Made by a program: the position numbers and the translations under genes. Shown here piece after piece: positions 39,513 through 52,310 of a stretch of DNA of 64,000 nt. A model generated the notes under the pieces. That model searched no databases. It was not told the origin of the DNA and saw nothing but the letters and a program-made list of their open reading frames with translations. How positions within the stretch are numbered: position 1 is the first letter of the stretch; every line of letters starts with the position of its first letter. This DNA is from Anastatus disparis (taxonomy: Eukaryota > Arthropoda > Insecta > Hymenoptera > Eupelmidae): positions 4,836,001 to 4,900,000 of the forward strand of contig JAFFSR010000004.1 in NCBI GenBank assembly GCA_017163975.1. Reading direction: 5' to 3'.

Positions 39513-42500
39513 CCGTATTAAAATTTTTATAATAAAATTTAAAAAAGCATAACATTTGAATAAAAAAATACATAATAATTTCATTTTAAAAATAACTGCT
39601 GATGAAAAACAATAAAGCTATTTTAATAAAATTTCAACTAAAATATATTCACTATCATATTTAAAATAAATATTTGAAGTACAAAAACATTCCATGTAAG
39701 TTAAGAGCTATTTAAATTTTGCAATTTCTTCAGGGCATTTTCATTTATATTCTACCTCCCTCTTTTCATCAAAATAGAACCTCCTCATATATTTCTCAGC
39801 CAAAGAACCAAAAAAAAAAGAGAAAGAAAAAAATAATCTTCAAACGAAACTAGCCTCTGCTGTGCACATCTCATAACTCCATCCCCAAAAATGTTCTACG
39901 ATGCGCAAAATAAATGAAAGCCCATGGAAGCGCAAAAAAGTGATTTTCGCACCACGTTTGTCTACGGTAAAATGAGCCTCGACATCATACCAAACTCTCC
40001 ACTTATATACGCGTCTATACCACCCACACACATTGACGTACCTACATAAATACATACGTGTACATACATATATAGAATAGTTTCCCCACTCTAGTCTGTA
40101 TATTCCACTCTCTTCCGGCACCCACGCCCGCCTCTCTGCAATCAATAGTAAAGTCGCGCGCGCGTCTCTCTCTCTCTCTTGCTCACTTTCTCATTCTATC
40201 TCGCACTTTCAGGTGTAATTTGCGCTCGGTGCACCACCACGTGTCTGCCTGTATTTTAGGGGATTAACCAAAAAGGGCGTTCGATGCTTCAATTGCCATT
40301 TTTCAGAATGAAGGCTTTTAGAAGAATTGTTCGATATATATTAGAATGGGAATTCGATAAACTTCATATGAAGAGATAGGCAGGGGGGAGGGGGAGGGGT
40401 GGTTTCATGAAAGTGTTTTAGCTCTTAATGATTTTAAATCTCGTTCAATGAAAATAGGTTTGTTTATAAACACATTTACAAAAGTTTTATTATTTCTTTT
40501 TTGTTTTTTATTTTACGGATTTTTTTTCATTCATACTTTGAAATTTGAGTTTATTTTTATAAAGTCAAGTTATATAAAACATTTTTTTTTATTTTATAAA
40601 TAAAAAGACATCTCAAAATACATTTTTGAACCAGAATGTAAAAATAAAAATATTTTTATATTTTGGTATAAAAATATTTTTTTAGTTTCAAAAAAGCTTT
40701 TAACAATAATACTGAAAGACGGTTTATCTTAACAAATTAAAGTAATGTACAACCGTCTAGTCTTTGAAATTCAAATTCGGAATATTTTTCATTAATATGC
40801 CTTGCACATAGATGACAAAGAAATTGTATCTAGAAATGACAGAACTTTAATTTTTAAATGCATGCATAACAGAATTTCAAAAGTAAATGTAATTTTAAAC
40901 TTTGTTTGCATAATTTGTTATGTACGTTCTTTGAATTTATTTAAAATTAATATTTAATGAAATTACGTACAAACAAAATTAATAAAATACAAATTTAATT
41001 TCTTCAACTTTTGCTCTACTTTCGAAAAAGATACTTTGATAAGTAAGTTTACGTAAATTAATATTTTTGAAAATCAAATTTTACGATGATATTAATATTA
41101 ATAATAAATGGCACACGGTCCATATTTTAATCAAAATTTATTACATCAATGTAGAAACATATGTAAATTTATCAAAGTAAGCTTAAATATGAAATTTATT
41201 ACATTGTATTAACAAACTAAAATTTATTATCAACACATAATTTCATAATCTACCCATAACCTGTAAATTTTTTATAATATATTTTTTGCTAAAATAATAA
41301 TTATTTAAATTAATTATTTAACTATTTAAAATTAATTATTTAAATTAATTATTTAACTTAATTAACTAACATAAGTATAAAGCTACTCTTTTTGTCAACG
41401 TAATTAACTATTTCCTACATTAACGCAATTGTAACTTGTTAAATTAGAATCTCTGTTGTTATATGTAGTTGCATATGTATTGTACATTACAAATTGTAAC
41501 GAACAGGTACAATAGGATATTATGCATATGACCCAAACTTTAATTTAAATTTAACCCCTTTGGCAACAAAATTAACATCTAAATTCAACTTTAATATTAA
41601 TTTATTAATTGAATAAATAATTATTAATTACATTAATGTAATTGTTATTTAATTATTTAGAACAAATGTCAATTCGATGTGAAAATTATATATTGTTTGG
41701 TATATAATACTCTAATATAACATTTATTTAATAATGTAATTTTTAATCAGCAAACTGTATTCAAAGATTTAAACAAATTTAATAAATTAATTATGTTTTT
41801 AGAAAATATACGACCACAGCGAATTTAATTGTTCATTCATTGAAGACAAAATTCTCAAGAACTTTAATATTCAAGACATAAATAAAATGACAAAAAAGAA
41901 GAAGAACGAGAAACAAATTAATTCAAAATTCACAATACGTCCCTTAAAAGACATTGACAAAAAAATAAAGCCTTGGCTCAAGGTCAAAGCCAAAAAGATT
42001 TATCTCCAGGGGTTTGATTTTTAAACAGAGAAAGAACGATAAAAGGAAGGAAGGAAGAAGTTAAAGAAAAGAGGAAGAAAGAGAGAGCCAACATGACCTT
42101 GTAAAGTAGCCAACACACACATGGACACACGTACACACATAGACATGTATATACACAGAGTAGCAGCAACAGCAGTGTCTGAGCAACGAAAATCAATCGT
42201 TCACATAGCTACAACTAGCAAGTAAACCAGCACGTTAAGGAATCTTCTCTTTCTATCTTTCTTTCTCTCTCTAACCAAGGCTGATTTCTAAAGTCGCTGA
42301 TCCATGGAGAAAAAGGGGACGTGATGTGCGAATAGCAAGACAAGTGATATGAACATCAAGTCAAATAAAAAAATTAGTGTATTATGTTAAAAGTGAAAGA
42401 TGATCGTTGATGCGACAAGTTTCATAAATAAATTTTGTATTTATTACGTTGGGAAATTAAAATTATTGATTATTTATTGAAAACTAATAAATTTTCATAA

Positions 42501-43473
42501 TCTTTTTAAAAATTTATCATTTTATTGGATCTCATAACGTTTAATATATACCAGATTAATCAGAGCAAAAAACAAAAAAATTAAAAATTCAATTTTCTAA
42601 AAAAATTTCAAATAATAATAATATTAATAGTTATTAAAGAGCTTTAGTTTGCCAATATACCGTTCATAAATTATTCATTAAAATTATAGTTTATCCGCAA
42701 TATCTTCATAACATCTTAACTAAAAATTGTAATATTTTTCAACATTAAGTATTTTATAAATCATAACAAAATAATAATTCCCATTAATAATATAAAATTC
42801 AAATATTTTTCTTTATTTTGCGATAATAATGTAGGAGCATTAAAAATTATAATATAATTGTTATTAAATCAGCTCTTAACGTGTTTATAGAGCATGAGAA
42901 GTAGGATCACTCTGATATAGACATAATGTTATAATGAAGATATTTAAGCATTGCCATATATAAAATTTATATACCTGATTACATGATGATAATATCTAAT
43001 TATGAAAGGCATGGCGGAGCACATAAGTGTACCGTATGCTTTTTTTTTAACTCGATAAAATTTTTTATTTATTTATAGTAATGATAAACCTTACTGATAC
43101 TGCGTTGCATGTTTTTTTTTGTTGTTGGTTGTTTTGTAGAGCAAATAAATTGTACCCACCTGTAACAAGAAAAAAAAAGGAAAATTAGATTAGTTTGAGT
43201 CACATGTATAATTTTATGATTATAAGTAAATTATAGTACATAGTTGTATAAGTTGTTAAATCTATAATGTTTTTTGTACGAATTGAAAGTAGTAATTTTG
43301 ATTTTGTAAATCAACAAGTAGGGATAAATTGCATTATGGTCAGACCTACAATTAAAGCAACAATGTAAACTATTCTGTTCTCCTTAAATCATAATATTAA
43401 TACTAACTTATATTTTATAATGAGTATAAATGATATTTTTTTCTAGTTTTTAATTAAATAAACAAATACTTAA
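39513..43473. other. A+T-rich spacer with a CpG/CT pocket; no gene seen
   Basis: At 39840-40300 the composition is mixed. A CT-rich run ending CGCACTTTCAG at about 40212 looks like a strong 3' splice site, but the following frames close within about 17 codons. A G-rich run (GGGGGGAGGGGGAGGGG) sits at 40383-40399. From 40430 to 41900 it is A+T-rich. The minus-strand 101-codon translation at 39840-40145 is of more mixed composition than most but is not recognised. TCAAGGTCA at 41978-41986 matches the FTZ-F1-type half-site consensus. Confidence 0.45.
41301..41358. repeat. A+T tandem repeat, 35-bp period
   Basis: An identical 23-base A+T segment starts at 41301 and again at 41336, with related TTTAAATTAATT words between and after. 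Diverged A+T minisatellite. Confidence 0.7.
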
Positions 43474-43801
43474 AAAGACATGAGAATATATGAAATTAAA
43501 TTTAGTTTTCAATGAAATTTACACTTGAAATTTAATGTATTTTGACCATTGAAGTGATATTAAGTCATGATATAATAAATATTTTATTTTAATTTTACTA
43601 TAGAATCACATGAAATTTAATGTTAAAATTACATGAATTTTGGTTCCAGTACACGTATTAAATTTCATGAACTTACTAAAAGCAAATTTTCTATAATTTT
43701 TACATTATACTTTAATACCACTTTAATGGTCAAAACATATTATACTTCATGTACCAATTTCGTTTAAAACTAAAGTCCACACATTAAATTTCATGTAATT
43801 T
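43474..43801. mobile_element. 328-bp foldback element flanked by TTAA
   Basis: The two halves are inverse copies of each other along nearly the whole length. For example, the segment around 43501-43565 (with TTTTGACCATTGAAGTGATA) pairs with TACCACTTTAATGGTCAAAA around 43716-43735. The word TTAAATTTCATG, or its inverse, occurs several times, so internal duplication is likely. TTAA lies immediately outside both ends (43470-43473 and 43802-43805). There is no coding capacity. The TTAA target suggests mobilisation by a piggyBac- or Kolobok-type transposase. Confidence 0.65.
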
Positions 43802-43805
43802 TTAA

Positions 43806-46800
43806 CAGTACATAAACGTATACAGGATACACAGGAAATTTGATTTTTATAAATTTATTGATTCATATAAAAACCAAATGACATGTAATCCAAATAAATC
43901 TCTTATTACAATTACACGAATCCAACGAAACTTTCCCATTCAATTTAACCAAATCCATCTTGTCAACAGTTCGAAATTAATCAACGAAAATCCAGACTAC
44001 GACTACGACGACAACTGATTATACGACATTTGTCTTGATGTATTATTCAGCGCATATTAGAACCTAACAACCATTTCTACCCAAGCTTCACGCTATACGA
44101 ATCACACAATGGGCTTTCGCGTATATGTCTCTTTCAAAGTTTTCTCTCTTACTCTCATCTCAGTGGTTTTGCGCTCAAGCGTTTTGTAGGTTAGGTTCCA
44201 TATACAGAGACCACAAGTATACATTTTCCATTTTTTTCTTATTATTTCTTCTTATCGTTTTTTTTCATCCCATTTGCTATTCGCTTGTTGATTCGTATAA
44301 TGTATAATAAGACTTTCCCACGAGATATACATTCGCTCTCTCGAGTTATGATGATTAGATATATGGGCAATCCTCTTTTAAGATATAAAACAATCGATCT
44401 CTCTATTCCCATTAAATGTCTTTGATGTTATGACATAACGAGGCTTCCTTTCACGAAATAACGGATATTTTTTTTCTTTCATTCTTGTTATTTTTTCTTT
44501 TCTTTTCTTTGTCAGTGATTTTTCATATTTGCAGTATATACGTATTAGATATCGTTATTTATAATCCCCGAAGTAAAAGAAGAGCTCAAATTTCTTCTAG
44601 TCTTTGTGAGAACGAATCTAATTATCGGAGAAAAAAAATACTAAGGATCTTTAATGGTAGGAAAGGAATATCGTTGCTAAACTTAAATACAGCAAGTTAG
44701 CGGTTGTGTCTTGGAAGAAAAAAATGGAGAAAAAAGGTTGCTTTAATACTTCGCGATGAGTTGATTATTATCGATCGAGAAATTATTGAAAAAGTTTTAA
44801 TTAATTAGATTTTCTGGTGCTATTATAAATTTTTAATTTAGAATTTTTTTCTCTTGCATAATAATTTAAAAGTAAACTCATAAAAAGTGGCTTATTTAAT
44901 TATATAATTTTAATGTTTCATGAAATACAATAAATGAAATGGTCAAATATAATAATTAACTACCTAATTACTAAAATTATGATTCGTGGCACAATATTGA
45001 AAGAAAAAACACAGGAATCTTGAATATAATGAAAAAGAAAAAGAAGTAAAGACGACTTCGAAGCGATAATTAAAATTAATTATCCACCTGCTAACAGAGC
45101 TTTGTTCTTTGTCAAGAAGTTATAATTATCCGCAAAGACTTGTCTACTTGTAGACAGGTTAAAAAAGTAAAGAAAAGAAAAAAAATAAACAGTCAACTTT
45201 CATTAGCATGACAGAGAAAATATTTTCTCAAAAATATATACGTTAAACTTGACAAAATGAATTTCATCTTTTTACAAAAATATTCAGGCTGGAAAAGCGT
45301 GTTTGTTCTCTAGAAAAAAAAGAAAAAGTTTTTTTCTGACTTTATTTGCTACAATTTCTTTGAAATGTGACTTTCGTTGCATTATTTAAAAAAAACTTTT
45401 TTTTTAACAAATGTAATGACGAACTTTTATCGTAATGCATACTTTTACGAACCAATTTGCATATTACAAATAGTTTATTCAATTCTATTTCAATCCCATT
45501 CTTATCATTCTTAATATAAAAGAATCTTATTACCTCATCTTCTGAATCTTTCAAAATTCATTGTTCAAGAAAAAGTTTTTTGAAAAAGCATCTTTTTAAA
45601 ATCTAGTAGACATACCCAATTGAAAAAAGCTCTCTTTCTTAACAACAAAAGCTTCGTACAAAAAGCTATCCTATCCCCTTCCCTTTTATCCAAAAAAGGT
45701 ACTTATCAAAAAATATTCGTCTGAGCTTATCATAGTGTTCCATTGACGAAAAATAAAAGAAAAAAAAATTGAACCACATGAAGTATTATATATAGAAAGA
45801 TACTCGAGCGAGTATAAGCGTATAGCGGAGTATATAGTAGAAAAGAGAAGTTTTTAAGCTTGGTCGTAGTCGTCGTAGTCTGTCGTCATCTAGAAAACCT
45901 TCCTACCTACCTACTGGCTTTCAGCAACTAATTTTCCTAGACTTGGTATATAAGAGGGAAAAAGCAACCCCTTTTTTTTTGAAAATGAGCTTTCAGAGAA
46001 TGCTGAGGAAAAAAAAGAGAGTTAGTACTACAACTTCTCTTTGTCCCGAGAGCAACGTTAGTCGAGGGTGAGACAAGAGAAAACTCAATATTCTCTCTCG
46101 ACGAAAAAAGAAGCTGAGTTTTTTAACTCTGCGCATGTGTCGCGACCAATCAGACATTCGAAGCTGATGTACATTACTCCTCTCTTATTTTTTTTTAAAT
46201 TTTTTTATTGGGTTCGACTTTGCAAGAGCAAAAAAAAAGTAAACGACAATTTTTTTCCCCTCTTATTTTTTAACTTTCAGAAGAGTACAAGATTAGCCTT
46301 AACGTATACCGCCTCTTTGGTCTTTTATCAAAGAATAAAGGATCGAACGATAAATCGTGAACGTCTGGAAGCTTATTAAAGACCGTATATCCCATAAGTC
46401 GTAAAGTGCTATTGATAATCGAGGGCAAGACGCTCAAGTACACACAAAGTTCTTTTTTTCCTCTCCGATTCTTACGTATAATCCAAGCAAAATACTTTTA
46501 ATACAAGCTCACATGTTCCTTATTCTTTTTTATTTTGTTTATACTAATGTTTTACGAGGATGAAACGAACGAGATTTAACATTGCGTTAAAAAGTATTTT
46601 AATTTTGTCAGTCGCACATATGTAGGTATGTATGTAGCAGTACTTTTGCGCTTTGCCCTAGAGTATAATGAGTGAATTCTCGTTTACAAGAATGTCGACA
46701 TTAGGTATATACGCACTTGTAAAGAGCATACCAGACATATATATGAAAAAATAAAGAGAACGTTGAGTATTCAACCGACGACCGTTAAACTAAATCCCAA

Positions 46801-47484
46801 GTAATTGTGTTTTTGTGATTAACATTTCAGGATACTAATTTTTTTTCTTTCTTTCTTTTTTTTTTCCTTTTGTTAATTGTTGTGCGGTTGATATAACTGT
46901 TGTAAATTATTTTATTTTTAGAGCTCACTTGGACAATGAACTTGGGAATTAATTAAAACAAATATGTTCGTTATGTTGTTTGGATTCGTTACGGTAATGA
47001 TTGTTGTAATTCTCGTACTTAAAGATCAAATGTACAAATGCTCAATAATTTTGTGGGGAATCAATTGTATTTTTCCCAAGTGTTTGGTAAATAAATGAAT
47101 TAGTTTGTTTAATTATCCTAAAATTAAGAAAGACATTAAGTTAATTGACTCTTGAATAAGTGACATAACTTCACATGTGGTTTTTCGTGTGGTACATCAT
47201 TCTTTTTTTTCCAATCTTCAATTTAATTACTTACTCGATAAGGATAGTATTTTACGTTGGGATTTTTCTCAGATAAGAATTACTAATGTGACTTCTGTTT
47301 GGAACGTGACCAAACACCCTAAGTTAGATAATTAAATTATGGGATGAATTTGGTAAAAAAGGGTATTTGATTTTTCAATAGATTCCAAATACTTTATAGC
47401 ACATTTATTTAATTGTAATTAATATGGAATTGTGAATAGAAATTTTAAAATTTATCATGTATTTATAATAATAAATGGATCTCA
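43806..47484. other. A+T-rich spacer with mixed pockets; no gene seen
   Basis: Mixed pockets lie at 43970-44340, 45780-46450 and 46600-46800. A 9-bp palindrome GATAATTAA/TTAATTATC is at 45065-45084. The 103-codon translation at 46068-46379 runs through T-rich and A-rich runs and is unrecognised. CT-rich tracts are present in each pocket. Confidence 0.5.
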
Positions 47485-47794
47485 CACTGAAAAAAGGTTG
47501 GCGCAAAAGATGCCCTCTTGCGGATATATAATGCTCTAACGGCGGGCTGCCATGTGCGCTTTCCATTTAGAACGTATGCTGTCCGCTTTTGGAAAGCACT
47601 CGCGCAACTTTAGCTCATATGTAACGCAAACGTTGAGTATAAGCCTCGTCCTTCGATTTAGGACGACGGTTTAGGACGTGTGTTGCACGGATTAGGACGT
47701 ATGCTGCACGGAATTAGGAAAACATACATTCAAAACTCGAGCGCTGTTGTTTACCGACACGCGGCGCTAGTAGAGTACCAACCTTTTTTCAGTG
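47485..47794. mobile_element. 310-bp CACTG-ended MITE
   Basis: The ends are a perfect 17-bp inverted repeat: CACTGAAAAAAGGTTGG at 47485-47501 and its exact complement at 47778-47794. The dinucleotide CA flanks both sides (47483-47484 and 47795-47796), a possible 2-bp target duplication, which with CACTG termini suggests a CACTA (CMC)-type element. The interior is clearly richer in G+C than the surroundings, is not palindromic, and has an internal tandem series built on TTTAGGACG / TTAGGACGTRTG words at about 47655-47720, with a related TTTAGAACGTATGC at about 47566. No transposase is encoded. Perfect termini suggest a fairly recent copy. Confidence 0.8.
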
Positions 47795-49559
47795 CATACT
47801 TTGGGTTAACACTATTTGATATTTGTAAAGTTTTAGATTTCATCAAATAAGATTTATCAGATGAAAATAGTTTGAAAATACAATATATTATATTGGTTTG
47901 TTAGAATGCAATAAATCTATAAATTTATATGGAATTCATATAATAAAATGCGATAATAACAATTAGTACAATTCATTTCTATAGAGATGAAATTCTTGTA
48001 TTGTCCATACATGAGTCTGAACAAAAACTTATTTCCGTCGAAATTCAATCTAAAGTGACTTTATTCAACGTAAGAAAGAAAAAAAGAAGAGAGAAAGAGA
48101 GAATAAAAGAAAAAATATCCCTCTTCACGGGTCAGTGTCCACCTTTATAAGAGGTGACGAATAAAGGAATGAACTATACCGTGGCCATTAAATTCTCCTC
48201 TTATATATCTCTTTTTTATTCTTTGCAAAAGAAGGTTTCATATACCACTGTAAATCACTGACATACATTCAACCCTCGAGCACGACACAAAGTACAAGCA
48301 TGCGCGGACAAAAAGAAAGAAAGTAGACAAAAAATAAAAAAAAAAAGAAAAAAAGAAGAAGACGGAAGGAAGTACTGTATACGTGGTAAGACTCGCGAGA
48401 TAAAACGCCCAGTCAAAAAAGAAAAGAAAAGAAGAGAGAAGAAAAAAAGCAAAGAGAAAGAGTCAAGTCCCACTGGACTATCCACGCGTCTCTTGCTCGT
48501 CTGGTAAAGGTGCAAAACCGGAGGTGGAAAAGAGGTGTATAGAGTAAAGAAACGCGTCACGAGACGAATGATATAAAAATAGAAAAAAAGAGATAAGGAT
48601 AAAACTAAACAAAACAAGACATCCAAAGGAAGACGAAGATAAATTACTGACGAAGGATACTATTATTATAGTCTTTATTTAGATATAGATATACAAAATA
48701 ATGATTGAAAATTTAACTTATTGATCGTTAAGTATTTAATGATCTTTGTGTAATAATTATCGCTACGAATTGTAAATTGGATTATATAAACTAGTTAATT
48801 ATGTAATTGCATGTTATTAGGGTTGATCTATGTTAATTAACTGGAGGAATCAGACTTGATTTGACGTTTACCGGAATTATATAGGTGTTTCGCGTGTAAG
48901 ATTAAGTTCGTTAAAAGATCGATTAGACATTAATGCTGCAGAAATCATTTGAAATTATAAAACTTGATACAAATTGATATTTCAGATTTTTTTCAATTTA
49001 TATGAAGTACTTGTATATACCAAATACATTGAATATAAATGATGCTTTTGATACGTAAAATATTAAAGGACTAATTAAAAATAAAGTTTATATTAGATAT
49101 CAATATTTGGATAATAGAAAATACTATTTTGGCTACAAAACGTGGATGAATTATGAAAATATTATTTCGCAAAATTTGTTCCACTCCAATTTTGATTATT
49201 ATCATACCAGTGGCACTTTTAAAAAGACATGAACAAAAAAAAAGATTTGTGAAATAAAACCTTGTTTTCTCTTTATCAAAAATACATCGTACCACTTAAC
49301 TGTTAAAATAAATTCTTTCTTAATTTTAAGTTTACGTTGACTATTTATTAACATTGGATCACAGTTTGCAATATTAGAATTCTAGATATCAATAAAAAAA
49401 TAAAACAATATATTGATTATTATTCTTCGTATATATTTATTTACTTTATTTCAAAATGATTCGATAACAATAAAAAATAAAACAAGTGAATAAGATTCTG
49501 ACACTAAACAAACGTATATAGAAAGCTTGTCAAAAGTGTAGATGTTTAACGATAGTGTT

Positions 49560-49608
49560 ACATTTCATACATCAAGGTCTAATTAACTTGGTCTACTTTG
49601 TGAAATGT
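49560..49608. repeat. Short stem-loop
   Basis: ACATTTCA and TGAAATGT bracket a 33-base loop that itself has CAAG/CTTG near its middle. Weak evidence for a folded RNA. Confidence 0.35.
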
Positions 49609-51281
49609 ACAGTCGTTCTTGTTTAAATCAAATGATTCAATATAAGCATAATTAATTTGAACCAGGTGAATCTTTCTCCAGTAAATTATTCATAAAATGA
49701 AGATGCTTTATTGAAGTCTATATATAGGTGAATGTGATTAATTTAATAAGATTGCTTGGATCAACATTAAATATGCATTTTGATTAAAAATGGAGTTATT
49801 GCATTTGTCAAATTAGCTAGCGAGATCTCGAATTATGTCAGTATTGCAATACATTTTGAGAATACATTCTGGTAGAAATAAAAATTATCAGTTACCATAG
49901 CGACAAGAATCCGAAGTCTTCTAAATCTGTCAGCATATAAATTGATTAAATGATTAATCCGCTAAGTAACCAGATTTTATTATAATTAATATTGTACTAT
50001 TTTCATTCGCTCTTGAAATTAAAATCAATTTTCAAAGCTGAGTTACAAAAATAAAAGTTCAAAAGTTCACGATTAAATTGTGAAAAATAGAACTTTAATT
50101 ATCGATATATGTTTTTGGTAGTGATGTATAAAAAGTTTGAAGAGCACTTCAGTTTTTAAGCGAAATATGTGAAAGCAAATGTTTTTGGCAAAGATAACGC
50201 ATTTATGAATTTTAAATCTTTGGAAATGATAAATCTATTTTAGTGTCAAAACTATTTTTAGTAATGACGATAGATAATATTTTTTAAGCAATGTATTGAA
50301 TGTTAAGTTTTTTTAAGATGTTAAGCATGCAGAAAAAGAATTAAAATTTAATTATTACATTTGTAATCACCTCAATTTCTAACTCCAGAATTGTTAGGAA
50401 TTCAAATATTCATGGCAATTCAAAACTTCATTTCGCAATGAAAATGAAAAAAAAAAAAAAGATTATAATTTATTTTGGGTCAAAATTAACATATTTCTCT
50501 CTTGAAAAGTCAAGTAGTTCGCTTTAATCATATTAACTTTAGGTTTTTCAGAAATTTTAGCTTGTCTAGAGAAAACTTTGGAATTTCGATGTTTTTATAA
50601 CATTTGTAAAATGTGCAAAAAACTTTTTCAATGTAATCCAAATGCTTATGATGAAAACAATAAATGTGTAAGTTTAAAATTATTTAAGAGAAGCTCTTAT
50701 AAAATATTACATATTTCTATATGATTTGAATTACATATCTATATGAAGAAAGCAGGAATTTACTGTTTACATATACAGCTTAAAACCACTTGTTACAACG
50801 AAACCTTTTATAGACCATTACTCTTCGACAAATGACACATATATATCATCAAATAGTCATAAAAATAAGGGCAAATCATTAGACAAACACACCTTAGTAA
50901 TTAATCGTTACGAAATCTGGTCACGTGATCTATAGACACGATCTCCGGAAGCAGACATCGTTCAGACTTCTTTAATCGACGACATCCCCATGTATAAAAC
51001 TAGAAAGGAAGAATCCGTTAACGCTAGAGATTGACGTATAGAACTCAAAGTATTTGCACGTTATATATATCCATAAGACACTTGACAGGTGAGTATATTC
51101 GTTTACAGACACCAAAAGTCGGAAGTTACTTTATACCGTTATCACCACACAATTCTCAGACAATGACATCTCTCTCTCCTTCTTTGATATTATTTTACAT
51201 TTTATTATTATTCCTGCGCGCAGCACGTTGAAAATATTTCTGTCTGTCACTTTGATAGTAAATATAGTGGGCAGGTGTTGC

Positions 51282-51300
51282 AGTAGTAGTAGTAGTAGTA
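51282..51300. repeat. (AGT)n microsatellite
   Basis: Six AGT units in a row. Confidence 0.85.
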
Positions 51301-51400
51301 CTACGAGAAAGTGATAGCGTTGTACTTTTCTTATCAATTTTCCCGGCTATATGTGAATGGGTATAGACTACACTATACTATACGAGGCTATGCCAGACAC

Positions 51401-52310
51401 TGGCTGTTATAGAGAACAGAAAGAGACGAACAGTAGACGCTGCAAAGATTAAAGCGCCGACGCCGCCGCTTTTGCACGGTCCAAAATTTTCTCTCTCTCA
51501 ATATATATATATATATATAAATATATATACATATATACATAGATCCATATCTTCTATCTTTTACTCTTAAAAAGCTCCCTCTTTTTCTGACCCTCTAACC
51601 TCGTATCTCTCTCGCATCACCATGGATTTCTCTATCTACATCTTTTTCTATAAACGTTTACTATATCCGTATGTGTGTATAATATCTATGTATAAGTGTG
51701 TTCGAGAGTATAGTATCGAGAGAGACTTGAAGCTCTCTTCGTTACTCGCTACGATTCTGCGCCGTCGCGACGCCCGGCGTCGTTGACTCTTTGTCTCTAT
51801 AACCATGCTTTCTTCTCTTTCTCTCCTTTTTTTCCTTATAGTTATATATTCTTTATATAACTATATAACGAAAACTCGACAGACGACGAGTAGTGTGGAG
51901 AGAAGCAACAACAGCAGAGAACCGAAGATCTTCGAGGATGAATTTTTTCAAGTTTTACAAATGCGTACGCGCATCTTTTTACTCAAAACGCAAGCTCTCC
52001 CTGTTATGCTTACGCTTATATGCACGCACGTACACTTTCTCACGTTTTATGTATACATGTATACACATGTGTATATGCGTTGATTCACATGAGTATTAGT
52101 GCATCGAACGTCAAGAGATATTTTCGGAGCTTGTACACTTTTTTTTCCTTCGTTGCTTTTGTGGTAATGGTTGCCTCCGAGGATACGCACGTAGGGGGGA
52201 AAAATGGGTTTTATTTTTCGTGTGTATAGAGAGCTTTGTCAAATCGATTGCGTTTGTACAATGTCTGGTCTCTTTTTTGGGATTGTATCTTTTTTTTCAA
52301 AACAGAGAAA
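51401..52310. promoter_or_regulatory. CpG-rich pocket, possible promoter/5'-UTR region
   Basis: These are the densest CpG words in the window: CGCCGACGCCGCCGC at about 51456-51470, and a block at 51760-51782 containing the perfect palindrome CGACGCC-C-GGCGTCG (51768-51782). Between them lie an (AT)n tract and CT-rich sequence. In an A+T-rich insect genome such a pocket could be a promoter or an untranslated first exon. No TATA/Inr pair was identified with confidence, and the overlapping short translations at 51805-52229 match nothing I know. The orientation of any transcript cannot be told. Confidence 0.3.
51500..51540. repeat. (AT)n microsatellite
   Basis: An AT/TA dinucleotide run with a single A insertion. 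Confidence 0.85.

Larger units (their letters stand above)
47797..51400. other. Purine-rich tract, then A+T-rich spacer; no gene seen
   Basis: From about 48070 to 48640 the plus strand is strongly purine-biased (GAAAGAAAA-type sequence) with a few CpG words. The minus-strand 123-codon translation at 48255-48626, the longest in the window, is Phe/Leu/Ser-rich because of this and is rejected as a gene. From 48650 to 50900 it is A+T filler with a small hairpin at 49560. A mixed pocket begins near 50930. Confidence 0.5.

Noticed and set aside
39840..40145. 101-codon minus-strand frame of fairly balanced composition
   Set aside because: It contains Trp, Cys and Gly in believable amounts, but no family resemblance and no flanking splice signals consistent with its frame.
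40383..40399. Plus-strand G-quadruplex
   Set aside because: Only three separate long G-runs (6, 5 and 4) are present, so the canonical four-run rule is not met. It could form a two-layer or bulged structure but is not listed as a feature.
48255..48626. 123-codon minus-strand open frame, the longest in the window
   Set aside because: Its Phe/Leu/Ser content is a direct reading of a purine-rich plus-strand tract. It has no domain, no recognised similarity and no splice context.
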